Below are positions 23,756 through 32,822 of a DNA stretch of 44,870 nucleotides, piece by piece (position 1 is the stretch's first letter; the number at the start of each line of letters is the position of its first letter). The notes under the pieces are model-generated. The model worked only from the letters and a program-made list of their open reading frames with translations, made no database searches and was not told the DNA's origin. Source of the stretch: Laceyella putida (GTDB taxonomy: Bacteria; Bacillota; Bacilli; Thermoactinomycetales; Thermoactinomycetaceae); contig NZ_JBHTBW010000061.1 in NCBI RefSeq assembly GCF_042665195.1, positions 1-44,870 of the forward strand, in the 5' to 3' direction. The translations under genes were made by a program, and so were the position numbers.

Positions 23756-25882
23756 TTACTTTCCTTCTTTTTTCTCAGCGTTTTTATCTTCTTGTTTAAG
23801 AAGCACTTTACGCGAGAGATTGATTCGGCCCTGATCATCGATTTCAGTTACTTTGACCATGATGGAATCGCCAACATTGACCACATCTTGCACTTTGGCC
23901 ACACGATTCACATCGAGTTGCGAAATGTGAACAAGCCCTTCTTTGCCTGGGAACAACTCAACAAAGGCGCCGTATTTCTCTACCCGCTTCACTGTGCCCA
24001 GATAGGTTTCGCCAACAACCACTTCACGAACCAAGTCTTCGATAATTTTCTTGGCCCGCTCATTTTGCCCTGCATCCGGGGAAGCGATGTAAATGCGGCC
24101 GTCTTGCTCAATATCGATTTTCACACCGGTCTCTTCGATGATCTTGTTGATCACGCGACCGCTTGGCCCAATGACGTCACGGATCTTATCCGGATGAATG
24201 CGCATGGTGAGGATTTTTGGCGCATATGGAGACAACTCTTTGTTGGGTTCGCTGATCGTCGCTTCCATGTTGTCCAACAGGATCATCCGCGCTTTTTTGG
24301 CCTGTTCCAGCGCCCGTTCCAGAATCGAACGATCGATGCCGGAAATCTTGATATCCATTTGCAACGCCGTTACCCCATGGCGAGTTCCGGCAACCTTAAA
24401 GTCCATATCGCCCAAATGGTCTTCCATGCCTTGAATATCGGTCAATACCACCACTTGGTCGTTTTCTTTCACCAAGCCCATCGCGATACCGGCTACTGGT
24501 GCCTTGATTGGCACGCCCGCATGCATCAAGGCCAAGGTGGAAGCGCAAATGCTGGCTTGCGAAGTGGAACCGTTTGACTCCAACACTTCGGACACAAGAC
24601 GTATCGTATAAGGGAATTCATCTTCAGACGGAATCACCTGTTCCAATGCGCGCTCACCCAAAGCTCCATGACCAATTTCACGACGGCCCGGTGCCCGAAT
24701 CGGTCTCGCTTCACCCACGCTGTATGGAGGGAAGTTGTAATGGTGCATAAACCGCTTGGATTCTTCCAGATCCAAGCCGTCCAAGATTTGCACATCGCCA
24801 AGCGCGCCCAGTGTACAAATGCTTAAAACTTGGGTTTGACCACGCCGGAACAAACCTGATCCATGCGTACGCGGCAATATGCCAATCTCACTGGTGAGCG
24901 GACGGATCTCTTCCGGATTCCGACCGTCCGGACGCTTCCCTTCTTCCACGATCAAGCGACGCACTTCTTCTTTGACGATCTTGTCCAGAACGATATTGAT
25001 TTCTTTTTCTTTATCGGCAAACGCCTCTTCGCCCAACTCTTCTGCCATTTGCTCAAGCACTTGTTTTTTTGCTTCATCAATGGCTTCTTGCCGAGATTGC
25101 TTTTCCGTCACTTGCACAGCCGCTAGCAGGGATTCGGTCGCCAATGCCCGCACCCGCCCGTCAATTTGCTCATCTACCTGATACAACTGGGCTTCCATTT
25201 TCGGTTTGCCCACTTGCGCTACGATTCCCTCTTGGAAGGCGACGATTTGTTTGATCACGTCATGACCGAGGAGAATCGCTTCTAAGATGGTCTCTTCCGG
25301 AATCTGTGCCGATCCCGCTTCCACCATGTTTATGCCGTCCTTCGTTCCGGCGACAACCAGATGCAGGTCAGACCGTTCTTGTTGTTCGACCGTGGGATTG
25401 ATGACAAGTTTACCATCCACCCGGCCGACAATCACACCGCCGATGGGTCCTCGGAATGGAATGTCGGAGATGGACAAGGCGGCGGATGCCCCGATAAGCG
25501 CCGCAATTTCCGAAGAGCAATCTTGATCGACGGACATCACGGTTGTTACCACTTGCACTTCATGTCGAAATCCCTCATCAAACAACGGGCGAATCGGCCT
25601 GTCGATCAAGCGGCTGGCCAAAATGGCTTTATCACTCGGACGTCCTTCCCGCTTAATGAAGCCTCCAGGGATTTTTCCAACGGCATATAAGCGTTCTTCA
25701 TAGTTCACAGTCAGTGGAAAGAAGTCTGTATCACGCGGTTCTTTGGAAGCGACCACCGTCGCCAGTACGGCTGTATCACCATAACGAACCATGACGGATC
25801 CATTAGCTAACCCTGCGAATTTCCCGATTTCAAGTACAAGTTTACGTCCTGCTAGCTCCGTTTCAAATAGTGCTGGTTCCAT
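23756..25882 (-). CDS. pnp: Polyribonucleotide nucleotidyltransferase
   Basis: 708 residues from ATG 25882; the longer frame from 25939 lacks homology at its start. Two RNase PH domains (the second includes the PFPYTIRLVSEV and NGSTSQASICASTLALMHAGVPI segments), a KH domain (MRIHPDKIRDVIGPSGRVINKI) and an S1 domain (GTVKRVEKYGAFVELFPGKEGLVHISQLD) occur in the usual order. It degrades RNA phosphorolytically from the 3' end. An acidic/lysine-rich tail ends the protein. Confidence 0.97.
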   Translation of the reverse strand: MEPALFETELAGRKLVLEIGKFAGLANGSVMVRYGDTAVLATVVASKEPRDTDFFPLTVNYEERLYAVGKIPGGFIKREGRPSDKAILASRLIDRPIRPLFDEGFRHEVQVVTTVMSVDQDCSSEIAALIGASAALSISDIPFRGPIGGVIVGRVDGKLVINPTVEQQERSDLHLVVAGTKDGINMVEAGSAQIPEETILEAILLGHDVIKQIVAFQEGIVAQVGKPKMEAQLYQVDEQIDGRVRALATESLLAAVQVTEKQSRQEAIDEAKKQVLEQMAEELGEEAFADKEKEINIVLDKIVKEEVRRLIVEEGKRPDGRNPEEIRPLTSEIGILPRTHGSGLFRRGQTQVLSICTLGALGDVQILDGLDLEESKRFMHHYNFPPYSVGEARPIRAPGRREIGHGALGERALEQVIPSEDEFPYTIRLVSEVLESNGSTSQASICASTLALMHAGVPIKAPVAGIAMGLVKENDQVVVLTDIQGMEDHLGDMDFKVAGTRHGVTALQMDIKISGIDRSILERALEQAKKARMILLDNMEATISEPNKELSPYAPKILTMRIHPDKIRDVIGPSGRVINKIIEETGVKIDIEQDGRIYIASPDAGQNERAKKIIEDLVREVVVGETYLGTVKRVEKYGAFVELFPGKEGLVHISQLDVNRVAKVQDVVNVGDSIMVKVTEIDDQGRINLSRKVLLKQEDKNAEKKEGK

Positions 25883-25989
25883 GGTACAAGTATTTCCCCC
25901 TCTCAAGAAAACACACACAAACATTCCATACTTCTTCATATGTACAGTATGTTCCTTCTCCCAATATTTTAAAAGGAAGGTAAGATAAA

Positions 25990-26013
25990 AAGCGGGGCAA
26001 AAATGCCCCGCTT
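25990..26013 (-). terminator. Terminator of rpsO
   Basis: A perfect 10-bp stem, AAGCGGGGCA (25990-25999) with TGCCCCGCTT (26004-26013), followed on the minus strand by TTTTATC. Confidence 0.9.
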
Positions 26014-26019
26014 GTGTTC

Positions 26020-26289
26020 TTATCGACGCAGACCGAGTTTTTCAATGAGTTCGCGATAACGGGTGATGTCTTTGTTCTTCAGGTAGTTGAGCAGGTTACG
26101 GCGCTGACCAACCATTTTCAGAAGACCGCGACGAGAATGATGATCTTTCTTGTGGTCTTTCAAGTGAGCGTTCAGCTCGTTGATGCGATGAGTCAAAATC
26201 GCGATTTGCACTTCTGGAGATCCCGTATCGCCTTCATGTTTTTTAAACTGGTTGATAATGTCTTTTTTTACTTCGTTGGTTAATGCCAT
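26020..26289 (-). CDS. rpsO: Ribosomal protein S15
   Basis: 89 residues, standard length. The four-helix protein shows HEGDTGSPEVQIAILTHRIN, LKDHKKDHHSRRGLL and the C-terminal RRNLLNYLKNKD. It binds 16S rRNA early in 30S assembly and often represses its own translation. ATG 26289 is behind AAGGAGG. The gene is bounded by its own promoter and terminator between ribF and pnp. Confidence 0.98.
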   Translation of the reverse strand: MALTNEVKKDIINQFKKHEGDTGSPEVQIAILTHRINELNAHLKDHKKDHHSRRGLLKMVGQRRNLLNYLKNKDITRYRELIEKLGLRR

Positions 26290-26420
26290 GATGAGTATCC
26301 TCCTTATTCTGATCCCCCTTAACCCAGACCATCGTCGAGGCCTCGATCATCCGAGCTAGGGTTGTGTCCGTGACATCGTAGCCACCGGAATAGTATAGCA
26401 CACGGCGATTGGAAGCGCAA
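26290..26420 (-). promoter_or_regulatory. rpsO promoter and structured leader
   Basis: TATACT (26392-26397) and TTGCGC (26415-26420) are 17 bp apart on the minus strand. The roughly 95-nt leader holds GC-rich self-complementary stretches around TCGAGGCCTCGA (26335-26346), just upstream of the ribosome site. It could be the S15 autoregulatory element, but I cannot verify the known fold by eye. Confidence 0.45.
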
Positions 26421-26431
26421 GAAGCTGGCGC

Positions 26432-27373
26432 TTACTTCACATAGATTTCAAGCCATTCTTCAGCATGCCGTTTGTCCTGCCCAATCTGTTCAATTAAGTC
26501 GTCAACGGATGCGAACTTTTTCTCTTCACGAACGAAAGACAAACACGACACCCGTAAAATCTTTCCATACAAATCCACATGTTTGTCGAGCAAATGCACT
26601 TCCAACTGTTCCCGGAGCGTGGGGTCGGAGAAAGTCGGACGCACCCCTATGTTCATCAGTCCGTAAGCCGACTCATGATCATAGGTCACATGCACGACAT
26701 AGACGCCGCGGCGCGGGATCAGATATGGGGCGGTCAATTGCAGATTGGCAGTCGGAAAGCCGATCTGCCGTCCCCGTTTATCGCCATCCACAACCAATCC
26801 TTCAAATGAATAAGGTCGCCCCAAAATGCGCGTAACCAGTTTCAAATCCCCTTCCGCCAACGCTTGACGCAGTCGGGTACTGCTGACCGTCCCTTCTTCC
26901 AACTCAATCCGCTTCACCACGCGGGTGGCAAAACGGCCCTGCGACAGAGTGGCCAAATCGGCCGCTTTGCCAGCCGCCTTCCGGCCAAAAGTGAAATTAA
27001 AACCGGTCACAACCCCTTTGATCCCCAATGGAAGCAGCACTTCCTCAATAAATGATTCTTTCGAAAGGGCGGCAAAGGTCAGGTCAAACTTCATCACAAT
27101 CGTCCGTTCGACACCAAGCTTGGCAAACTGCTCCAGCTTCTCGTTGAGCGGTGTCAAATAACGGGTGATCTTGGCTTGCCCCAATACTTCTCGCGGATGG
27201 GGGTCAAACGTCATCACTGCGGGTCGGGCATCAAGCTCCTTCGCCAATTGTATCGCTTCCTGAATCACCGCTTGATGACCCCGATGCACTCCATCAAAAT
27301 AACCGATCGCCAACACCCAATCGGCATCAGGTGTCTGCGGAATAAACGGGTAAGTCACATGAATGATTTCCAT
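26432..27373 (-). CDS. ribF: Bifunctional riboflavin kinase / FAD synthetase
   Basis: 313 residues. The N-terminal nucleotidyltransferase domain has AIGYFDGVHRGHQAVI (22-37) and MTFDPHPREVL; SSTRLRQAL closes it. The C-terminal flavokinase domain has GDKRGRQIGFPTANL and the RRGVYVVHV strand. It makes FMN and FAD. The ATG overlaps the truB stop by one base (TGATG). Confidence 0.97.
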   Translation of the reverse strand: MEIIHVTYPFIPQTPDADWVLAIGYFDGVHRGHQAVIQEAIQLAKELDARPAVMTFDPHPREVLGQAKITRYLTPLNEKLEQFAKLGVERTIVMKFDLTFAALSKESFIEEVLLPLGIKGVVTGFNFTFGRKAAGKAADLATLSQGRFATRVVKRIELEEGTVSSTRLRQALAEGDLKLVTRILGRPYSFEGLVVDGDKRGRQIGFPTANLQLTAPYLIPRRGVYVVHVTYDHESAYGLMNIGVRPTFSDPTLREQLEVHLLDKHVDLYGKILRVSCLSFVREEKKFASVDDLIEQIGQDKRHAEEWLEIYVK

Positions 27374-28284
27374 CAGCGTTCCACATCCCGAAATACTTTT
27401 TCCGGCTTGGCTCGTCCAGCCGAGTCCATGCGGTATAAGGCTAAAAATCCACCTGATTCCACATATACCCGAAACAATTGTCCCGCTTCTATTCCGCTTT
27501 CGTCAAGAGCTAACTCGACTCCATCCAGCACTTTTTTCCCTTCGTCTTCACTGACGATGACCGCGGGAAAATGGCCCAGCCCACCATCGATCGCGGTCAA
27601 CGCGCCTTGCCACTCCTCTTTGGCCGCAAGTGTTTCCAACTCCGCTACGGTATAACAATCCTCCAGGTGAAATGGGCCGCTTTGCATCCGAACCAGGGAA
27701 GTCATATGCGCGGGATATCCTAGCGCCTTGCCCAAGTCCACGCATAAGGTCCGCACGTAAGTCCCTTTGGAACAGAGCACATCAAAATGAAGCACGGGAT
27801 ATCTCCCCGGTTCCAGATCCAACAGGGTCAGTTCATATATGGTCACTTTGCGGCTGGGTCGTTCCACCACTTTGCCTTCACGAGCCAATTCATACAATCG
27901 CTTGCCTTGCATTTTCACCGCAGAATACATGGGCGGTACCTGTTCAATCTCACCCACAAAGCGCTGAATAATCGATTCAACCTCTTCCCGTGTGATTTCA
28001 GGCACCGCCTCGACTCGTTCTATCACTTGTCCGGTTTGATCTTCCGTATCCGTGGCCATGCCAAGCATGAGCGACCCGCGGTAACGCTTGGGCAACTCCT
28101 GCACATACTCTACCACACGAGTCGCTTGGCCTAAGCAAATGGGCAAGACACCCTCCACCTCAGGGTCTAACGTGCCCGTATGTCCAACCCGTTTTTGTTT
28201 GGCTAAACGACGTATCAGCGCCACCATGTCGTGGGAAGTGCGTCCTTTTGGTTTGAAAACCGGCATAATCCCATGCAATGTCAT
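27373..28284 (-). CDS. truB: tRNA pseudouridine-55 synthase
   Basis: 303 residues with the catalytic-Asp motif GHTGTLDPEVEGVLPI (Asp40), the KRYRGSLMLGMATDTED segment and CSKGTYVRTLCVDLGKALG. It forms pseudouridine 55 in the T-loop of tRNAs. A C-terminal PUA-like extension is present. The start overlaps the nrnA stop (ATGA). Confidence 0.97.
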   Translation of the reverse strand: MTLHGIMPVFKPKGRTSHDMVALIRRLAKQKRVGHTGTLDPEVEGVLPICLGQATRVVEYVQELPKRYRGSLMLGMATDTEDQTGQVIERVEAVPEITREEVESIIQRFVGEIEQVPPMYSAVKMQGKRLYELAREGKVVERPSRKVTIYELTLLDLEPGRYPVLHFDVLCSKGTYVRTLCVDLGKALGYPAHMTSLVRMQSGPFHLEDCYTVAELETLAAKEEWQGALTAIDGGLGHFPAVIVSEDEGKKVLDGVELALDESGIEAGQLFRVYVESGGFLALYRMDSAGRAKPEKVFRDVER

Positions 28285-29255
28285 CTGGTTCCACTCCTGA
28301 GTTGCGAACGGATCTCAGCCAATACGCTCTCTTCCGCTTCTTCGATCGTTCCTCGAATCGTGCAGCCAGCCGCCCGGGAATGGCCTCCGCCACCAAACTG
28401 CTTGGCCACTTGTCCCACATCGACGCGCTCGCGCGAACGCAAGCTGACTTTGACACCTTGGGGCTCCGTCTCTCTAAACAACACCCCGACATCCACGCCC
28501 AAGATATTACGGGCGTAGTTGACGATCCCATCCAAATCATCATGGGAAGCCTTCAGCCTCGCCAAATCCGTTTCATCCAGTTTCATCCAAGCGACTAACC
28601 CATCCTCCGATTGCTTGAGCGTGCCGAGTGCCGTTTGCAACAATTTCAATTGTTCCAATGTCACTGTTTCAAGCACTTGATCGGCGATTTGATGAGAAGG
28701 GATGCCCAGTTCAACCAGCTTGGCTGCTTGGCGCAACACTTTGGGTGAAGTGTTGGAGTAACGAAATCCGCCGGTGTCGGTCAACAATCCCGTATAAATG
28801 CAGGTGGCCAAGGGCACATCCCAACCGACATCGCTTTGGTCAATCCAATCATAAAGAATCTCCACCGTTGCCGCCGCTTGCGGAAAGATGACATTCATCG
28901 TTCCGTATCCGTCATTGGTGGCATGATGGTCAATGTTGACAAGGGCGGCGACGGGCGCGATCAGCTCGCAACAGGTTCCCATGCGTGCGCGATCGGCACA
29001 ATCCAAGGCCACAACATGGTTAAACGTTCCCGTCACTTCATGCGCCTGCTTGACTTCCTCCATGCCTGGAAGAAAAGCGAATTTCTTTGGAATGGGTGAT
29101 TCATTCACCATAGTCACCTGTTTTCCCATGGCTTTTAACACCATTCCCATGGCAAGAGTAGAGCTGATCGCGTCCCCGTCCGGATGGATATGAGACACAA
29201 CCAGCACTTGATCTGCTTCTTTAATCCATTGTTCAAAAGCCTGAATCCAGTTCAT
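28281..29255 (-). CDS. nrnA: DHH-family oligoribonuclease / pAp phosphatase NrnA
   Basis: 324 residues with DHH motifs: SHIHPDGDAISSTLAMG, VALDCADRARMG and NIDHHATNDGYG, and a DHHA1 domain ending GGGGHSRAAGC. It degrades nano-RNA and dephosphorylates adenosine bisphosphate. It lies between rbfA and truB as in many Firmicutes outside B. subtilis. ATG 29255 is behind AGGAG. Confidence 0.94.
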   Translation of the reverse strand: MNWIQAFEQWIKEADQVLVVSHIHPDGDAISSTLAMGMVLKAMGKQVTMVNESPIPKKFAFLPGMEEVKQAHEVTGTFNHVVALDCADRARMGTCCELIAPVAALVNIDHHATNDGYGTMNVIFPQAAATVEILYDWIDQSDVGWDVPLATCIYTGLLTDTGGFRYSNTSPKVLRQAAKLVELGIPSHQIADQVLETVTLEQLKLLQTALGTLKQSEDGLVAWMKLDETDLARLKASHDDLDGIVNYARNILGVDVGVLFRETEPQGVKVSLRSRERVDVGQVAKQFGGGGHSRAAGCTIRGTIEEAEESVLAEIRSQLRSGTR

Positions 29256-29256
29256 C

Positions 29257-29610
29257 TTATTCTTTCTCCTGTGGATTGACTTCAGATAACAAACGGGAAA
29301 TATGCTCTCCCCGGTCTAAAGAAGTATCCATAACAAAGACGAGATCTGGAACATGGCGCAATTTGATGCGACGACCGATTTCTGAGCGCATGTATCCTTT
29401 TGCTTTTTCTAAACCGGCCAGGGTTTGCGATTTTTGGTCCGCACTGCCCAACACACTGATAAAGACTTTAGCCAGCTGCAAGTCACCGCTCATGTCCACA
29501 GCCGTCACCGTCACAAAGCCGATGCGAGGATCTTTGATTTCCTGCTGGATAATCTGGCTCAGTTCTTTCTTCACTTGCTCACCAACACGGCTAACACGAA
29601 TGCGCGCCAT
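29257..29610 (-). CDS. rbfA: Ribosome-binding factor A
   Basis: 117 residues with the KH-like fold: RVGEQVKKELSQIIQQEIKDPRIGFVTVT at 7-35 and the IGRRIKLRHVPDLVFVMDTSLD segment. It assists late 16S rRNA maturation. ATG 29610 is behind AGGAGGGG; nrnA starts directly after its stop. Confidence 0.96.
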   Translation of the reverse strand: MARIRVSRVGEQVKKELSQIIQQEIKDPRIGFVTVTAVDMSGDLQLAKVFISVLGSADQKSQTLAGLEKAKGYMRSEIGRRIKLRHVPDLVFVMDTSLDRGEHISRLLSEVNPQEKE

Positions 29611-29638
29611 GATCTACCCCTCCTACTTGCACACATAT

Positions 29639-29920
29639 TCACATAAAGGTGATAGAGGTATGAGTCACTTCCAATCCCTCCGCGTTTTCTATGAGACGCA
29701 GAGCTTGTAGCAACTCCTGTTCCACAACCTTCGCATGACTGCCCACGCCAACAACGGCCAAGGCGGTAAACTGCCGGTCATCTTGGAACTCAACTTCCGC
29801 TACAGACAAATTGAACTTATTGCGTATTTTCACCTGCACACTTTGGATCACGCGACGCTTGTCCTTTAAGGAAGTAGAGGCGAACACGCGCCCCTCCACT
29901 TCCAACAATCCAATATGCAC
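29639..29920 (-). CDS. ylxP: DUF503-family protein YlxP
   Basis: 93 residues from GTG 29920; a longer frame overlapping infB has no ribosome site of its own. The STSLKDKRRVIQSVQVKIRNKFNLSVAEVE pattern is the DUF503 signature. It may have a role in ribosome assembly, since it lies between infB and rbfA in nearly all Bacillales, but its function is not firmly known. Confidence 0.9.
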   Translation of the reverse strand: MHIGLLEVEGRVFASTSLKDKRRVIQSVQVKIRNKFNLSVAEVEFQDDRQFTALAVVGVGSHAKVVEQELLQALRLIENAEGLEVTHTSITFM

Positions 29921-29921
29921 G

Positions 29922-32216
29922 TTAGGCTCGCTCCACTTCTTCAATCACATAAACTTCGATGACATCGCCTTCTTTAATGTCATTGTAGTTTTGCACCGTC
30001 AGACCACATTCATACCCTTGCGCCACTTCTTTGGCGTCATCTTTGAAACGCTTCAGGGTATCCAACTTTCCTTCATGGATAACGATTCCATCACGGATTA
30101 AGCGGATGTGGCCATCACGCACAACTTTTCCTTCTGTTACATAACATCCGGCAATGGTGCCCACTTTGGACACTTTAAAGATCTGGCGCACTTCCGCGGT
30201 ACCCACCACACGCTCTTCATATTCCGGATCCAAGAGACCCTTCATCGCCGCTTCGATTTCTTCCATCACCTTGTAGATGATGCGATGCAGACGGATGTCC
30301 ACTTTCTCTTGTTCCGCCGTCGCTCTGGCGTTGGGCTCCGGGCGTACGTTAAAGCCGATTACGATTGCGTTGGAGGCCGAAGCGAGAATGATATCCGATT
30401 CGGTGATCGCACCAACCCCCTGATGGATGATCTTGACCCGGGCGCCTTCCACGTCGATTTTCTCCAGGGAACCACGCAGCGCTTCAGCTGTCCCTTGGAC
30501 GTCTGCTTTGATGATGACGTTCAGATCTTTCACTTCCCCTTGTTGGATCTGCTTAAACAGATCATCCAGGGAAACGCGGCTGTTCGCGCCCAGTTCTTCT
30601 TCCCGTTGTTTTTGCAGGCGCTTATCGGCAATCGCCCGTGCTTTCTTCTCATCTTCAAACACCATGAACTGATCACCGGCATTTGGCACATCCGGCAAAC
30701 CCAAAATCTCAACAGGAGTAGAAGGCGGAGCCACTTTCACACGGCGTCCACGATCGTTCACCATCGCACGAATTTTCCCGAAGAAGTTACCGGCAACGAT
30801 GCCGTCGCCCACTTTCAAGGTACCGTTCTGCACCAATACGGTCGCAACCGCCCCGCGCCCTTTATCCAATTCGGCTTCAATCACCACACCGCGCGCGCGC
30901 TTGTTTGGATTCGCCTTCAGCTCTTGCACTTCCGCAACCAGAAGAATCATCTCCAACAGCTCATCGATGCCCGTTCCCTGGATTGCGGAGACCGGAACGA
31001 AAATCGTGTCGCCACCCCATTCTTCTGGCACCAGACCGTACTCCGTCAATTGTTGTTTGACACGATCCGGATTGGAATCTGGTTTATCTATCTTATTTAC
31101 AGCCACGATGATCGGCACTTCCGCCGCTTTGGCGTGGTTGATCGCCTCGATCGTCTGTGGCATGACGCCGTCATCCGCCGCGACCACCAAAATGGTGATA
31201 TCCGTCACTTGCGCCCCGCGTGCCCGCATCGTCGTAAAGGCGGCGTGACCGGGGGTATCGAGGAAGGTGATCTTTTTACCGGAGATTTCCACTTGGTACG
31301 CGCCGATATGCTGGGTGATCCCGCCCGCTTCTCCGGCAGTGACATTGGTATGGCGAATTTTATCGAGCAACGTGGTTTTCCCATGGTCAACGTGACCCAT
31401 GATCGTAACCACTGGGGGACGCTCCACCAGATCTTCCGGCTTATCTTCCTCCACCAGTTCTTCAAAGTTGCTTTCATCCACTTCTTCGACATACTTCACG
31501 GCCACATCAAATTCTTCCCCAAGGACGCTCATCGTCTCAACATCGATCTCTTGGTTGATCGTGGCAATGACGCCAAGCGAAATCAGTTTCTTGATGACGG
31601 CTGAAGCTTCACGGCGCAAGAGTTTGGCAAACTCCCCAACGGATAGCGGGCCGGAAACCGTAATTTCTTTTGGCAATACAGGCGCTTGTTTTTCGCGCGG
31701 CTCGGGACCCCGTTTGTCTCCCTTGCGACGATGGCGGCCGCCTTTGCCACCGCGTCCAGCAGAAGCGCCTCCTCTGTTCTCATTCGATTTGTTGAACTTC
31801 CCTTTGCGGTTGTTGTTATCCGCTTTTTTGCCGCCTGAAGCGCCTGAATCAGTGGCAACATTGGCCGCAGGAGCCACATTGTTCGCCACTTCCATTTTGT
31901 TTTCTGAACGCTTGTTCGTTTGTTTTGGTGATTGTTGGTTTGGCCGGTTGTTCGGACGAGCCCCTTTGTTTTGCCCGTGATTCTTCTGGGCTTTTGGGTT
32001 ATGCTTCGGCTTCTTGTCTCCCTGCGGCTTCTCTTCTCTACTGTTTGAAGACTTCTTCACATCGTTTATATACTGTTCCACTTTTTGGATCATTCCTTCA
32101 TTCATCACGCTCATATGGTTATTTAATTTCATATCCATACGTTCCAAAATGTTAAGCACTTCCTTGCTGCTCATCTTCATTTGTTTGGCGTACTCATATA
32201 CTCGGATTTTGGCCAA
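29922..32216 (-). CDS. infB: Translation initiation factor IF-2
   Basis: 764 residues from TTG 32216, giving the expected N-terminus (MAKIRVYEYAKQ) behind GGGGGTG; GTG 32225 is an alternative. An N-terminal helical domain is followed by a long basic, glycine-, asparagine- and lysine-rich linker (about 60-185), then the G domain: GHVDHGKTT (about 270-280), DTPGHAAFT, NKIDKP, and domains II-IV. It places initiator tRNA on the 30S subunit. Confidence 0.96.
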   Translation of the reverse strand: MAKIRVYEYAKQMKMSSKEVLNILERMDMKLNNHMSVMNEGMIQKVEQYINDVKKSSNSREEKPQGDKKPKHNPKAQKNHGQNKGARPNNRPNQQSPKQTNKRSENKMEVANNVAPAANVATDSGASGGKKADNNNRKGKFNKSNENRGGASAGRGGKGGRHRRKGDKRGPEPREKQAPVLPKEITVSGPLSVGEFAKLLRREASAVIKKLISLGVIATINQEIDVETMSVLGEEFDVAVKYVEEVDESNFEELVEEDKPEDLVERPPVVTIMGHVDHGKTTLLDKIRHTNVTAGEAGGITQHIGAYQVEISGKKITFLDTPGHAAFTTMRARGAQVTDITILVVAADDGVMPQTIEAINHAKAAEVPIIVAVNKIDKPDSNPDRVKQQLTEYGLVPEEWGGDTIFVPVSAIQGTGIDELLEMILLVAEVQELKANPNKRARGVVIEAELDKGRGAVATVLVQNGTLKVGDGIVAGNFFGKIRAMVNDRGRRVKVAPPSTPVEILGLPDVPNAGDQFMVFEDEKKARAIADKRLQKQREEELGANSRVSLDDLFKQIQQGEVKDLNVIIKADVQGTAEALRGSLEKIDVEGARVKIIHQGVGAITESDIILASASNAIVIGFNVRPEPNARATAEQEKVDIRLHRIIYKVMEEIEAAMKGLLDPEYEERVVGTAEVRQIFKVSKVGTIAGCYVTEGKVVRDGHIRLIRDGIVIHEGKLDTLKRFKDDAKEVAQGYECGLTVQNYNDIKEGDVIEVYVIEEVERA

Positions 32217-32230
32217 TCCATTCACCCCCG

Positions 32231-32530
32231 TCAGTTACTCAAAAGCTTGCGAAACGAACGGGCAAATCCCTCATCGAGTATAGCGATCACCACCCGTTCT
32301 TCTTTTCCGATCGCAGCTCCGAGCTCCCCGCGTGTACCATAGCGAATGAGCGGCACACCATAGGAGGAGCATTTGTCCGTTACTTTCTTTTCCGCATTCT
32401 TCGCGGCGTCTGTCGCCAGAAAAACCAGCCGCGCCCTGCCCGATCGAATCTCTTGAATGACTAGCTCTTCACCTGAAATCACTTTTCCCGCCCTTGTGGC
32501 AAGACCCAACAACTGTAGAATCTTATTCAT
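32231..32530 (-). CDS. rplGA: L7Ae-family K-turn-binding protein (YlxQ)
   Basis: 99 residues from ATG 32530, behind AAGGGAATG. The LGLATRAGKVISGEE and LATDAAKNAEKKVTDKC segments are those of the bacterial L7Ae/L30e proteins YbxF/YlxQ that bind kink-turn RNA. It overlaps the end of rnpM by eight bases, showing operon coupling. Confidence 0.92.
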   Translation of the reverse strand: MNKILQLLGLATRAGKVISGEELVIQEIRSGRARLVFLATDAAKNAEKKVTDKCSSYGVPLIRYGTRGELGAAIGKEERVVIAILDEGFARSFRKLLSN

Positions 32531-32801
32531 CAAGATTCATTCCCTTGACCACTTCTCGAAGTTCATCGTAAATTTCTGTCGGAACTTGCACTTTAAGAGC
32601 CCGATCCAGCGCTTTTTTCTTTTGCGCCAAGTCAATGTATTCCAATTTGGCGCATAAGTATGCCCCACGCCCCGATTTCTTCCCTGTCGGATCAATGACA
32701 ATATCGTTCTCCGGTGTGCGAACAATACGAATTAAGTGCTTTTTTGGGAACATTTCTTGGGATGCAACGCATTTGCGCATGGGAACCTTTCGTTGCTTCA
32801 T
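32523..32801 (-). CDS. rnpM: RNase P modulator RnpM (YlxR)
   Basis: 92 residues with KVPMRKCVASQEMFPKKHLIRIV and KSGRGAYLC, the YlxR-family fingerprint. In B. subtilis this small RNA-binding protein interacts with RNase P. It lies between nusA and rplGA, as expected. Confidence 0.92.
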   Translation of the reverse strand: MKQRKVPMRKCVASQEMFPKKHLIRIVRTPENDIVIDPTGKKSGRGAYLCAKLEYIDLAQKKKALDRALKVQVPTEIYDELREVVKGMNLDE

Positions 32802-32822
32802 CCTTCAAGCAACCTCCCCATT

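Noticed and set aside
23792..24577. A 261-codon open frame antisense to pnp
   Set aside because: Shadow of a certain gene, with no start signal or recognisable motif.
30108..31604. A 498-codon open frame on the plus strand, antisense to infB
   Set aside because: It mirrors the codon pattern of infB, has low-complexity His/Phe-rich content and no ribosome site; infB is certain.
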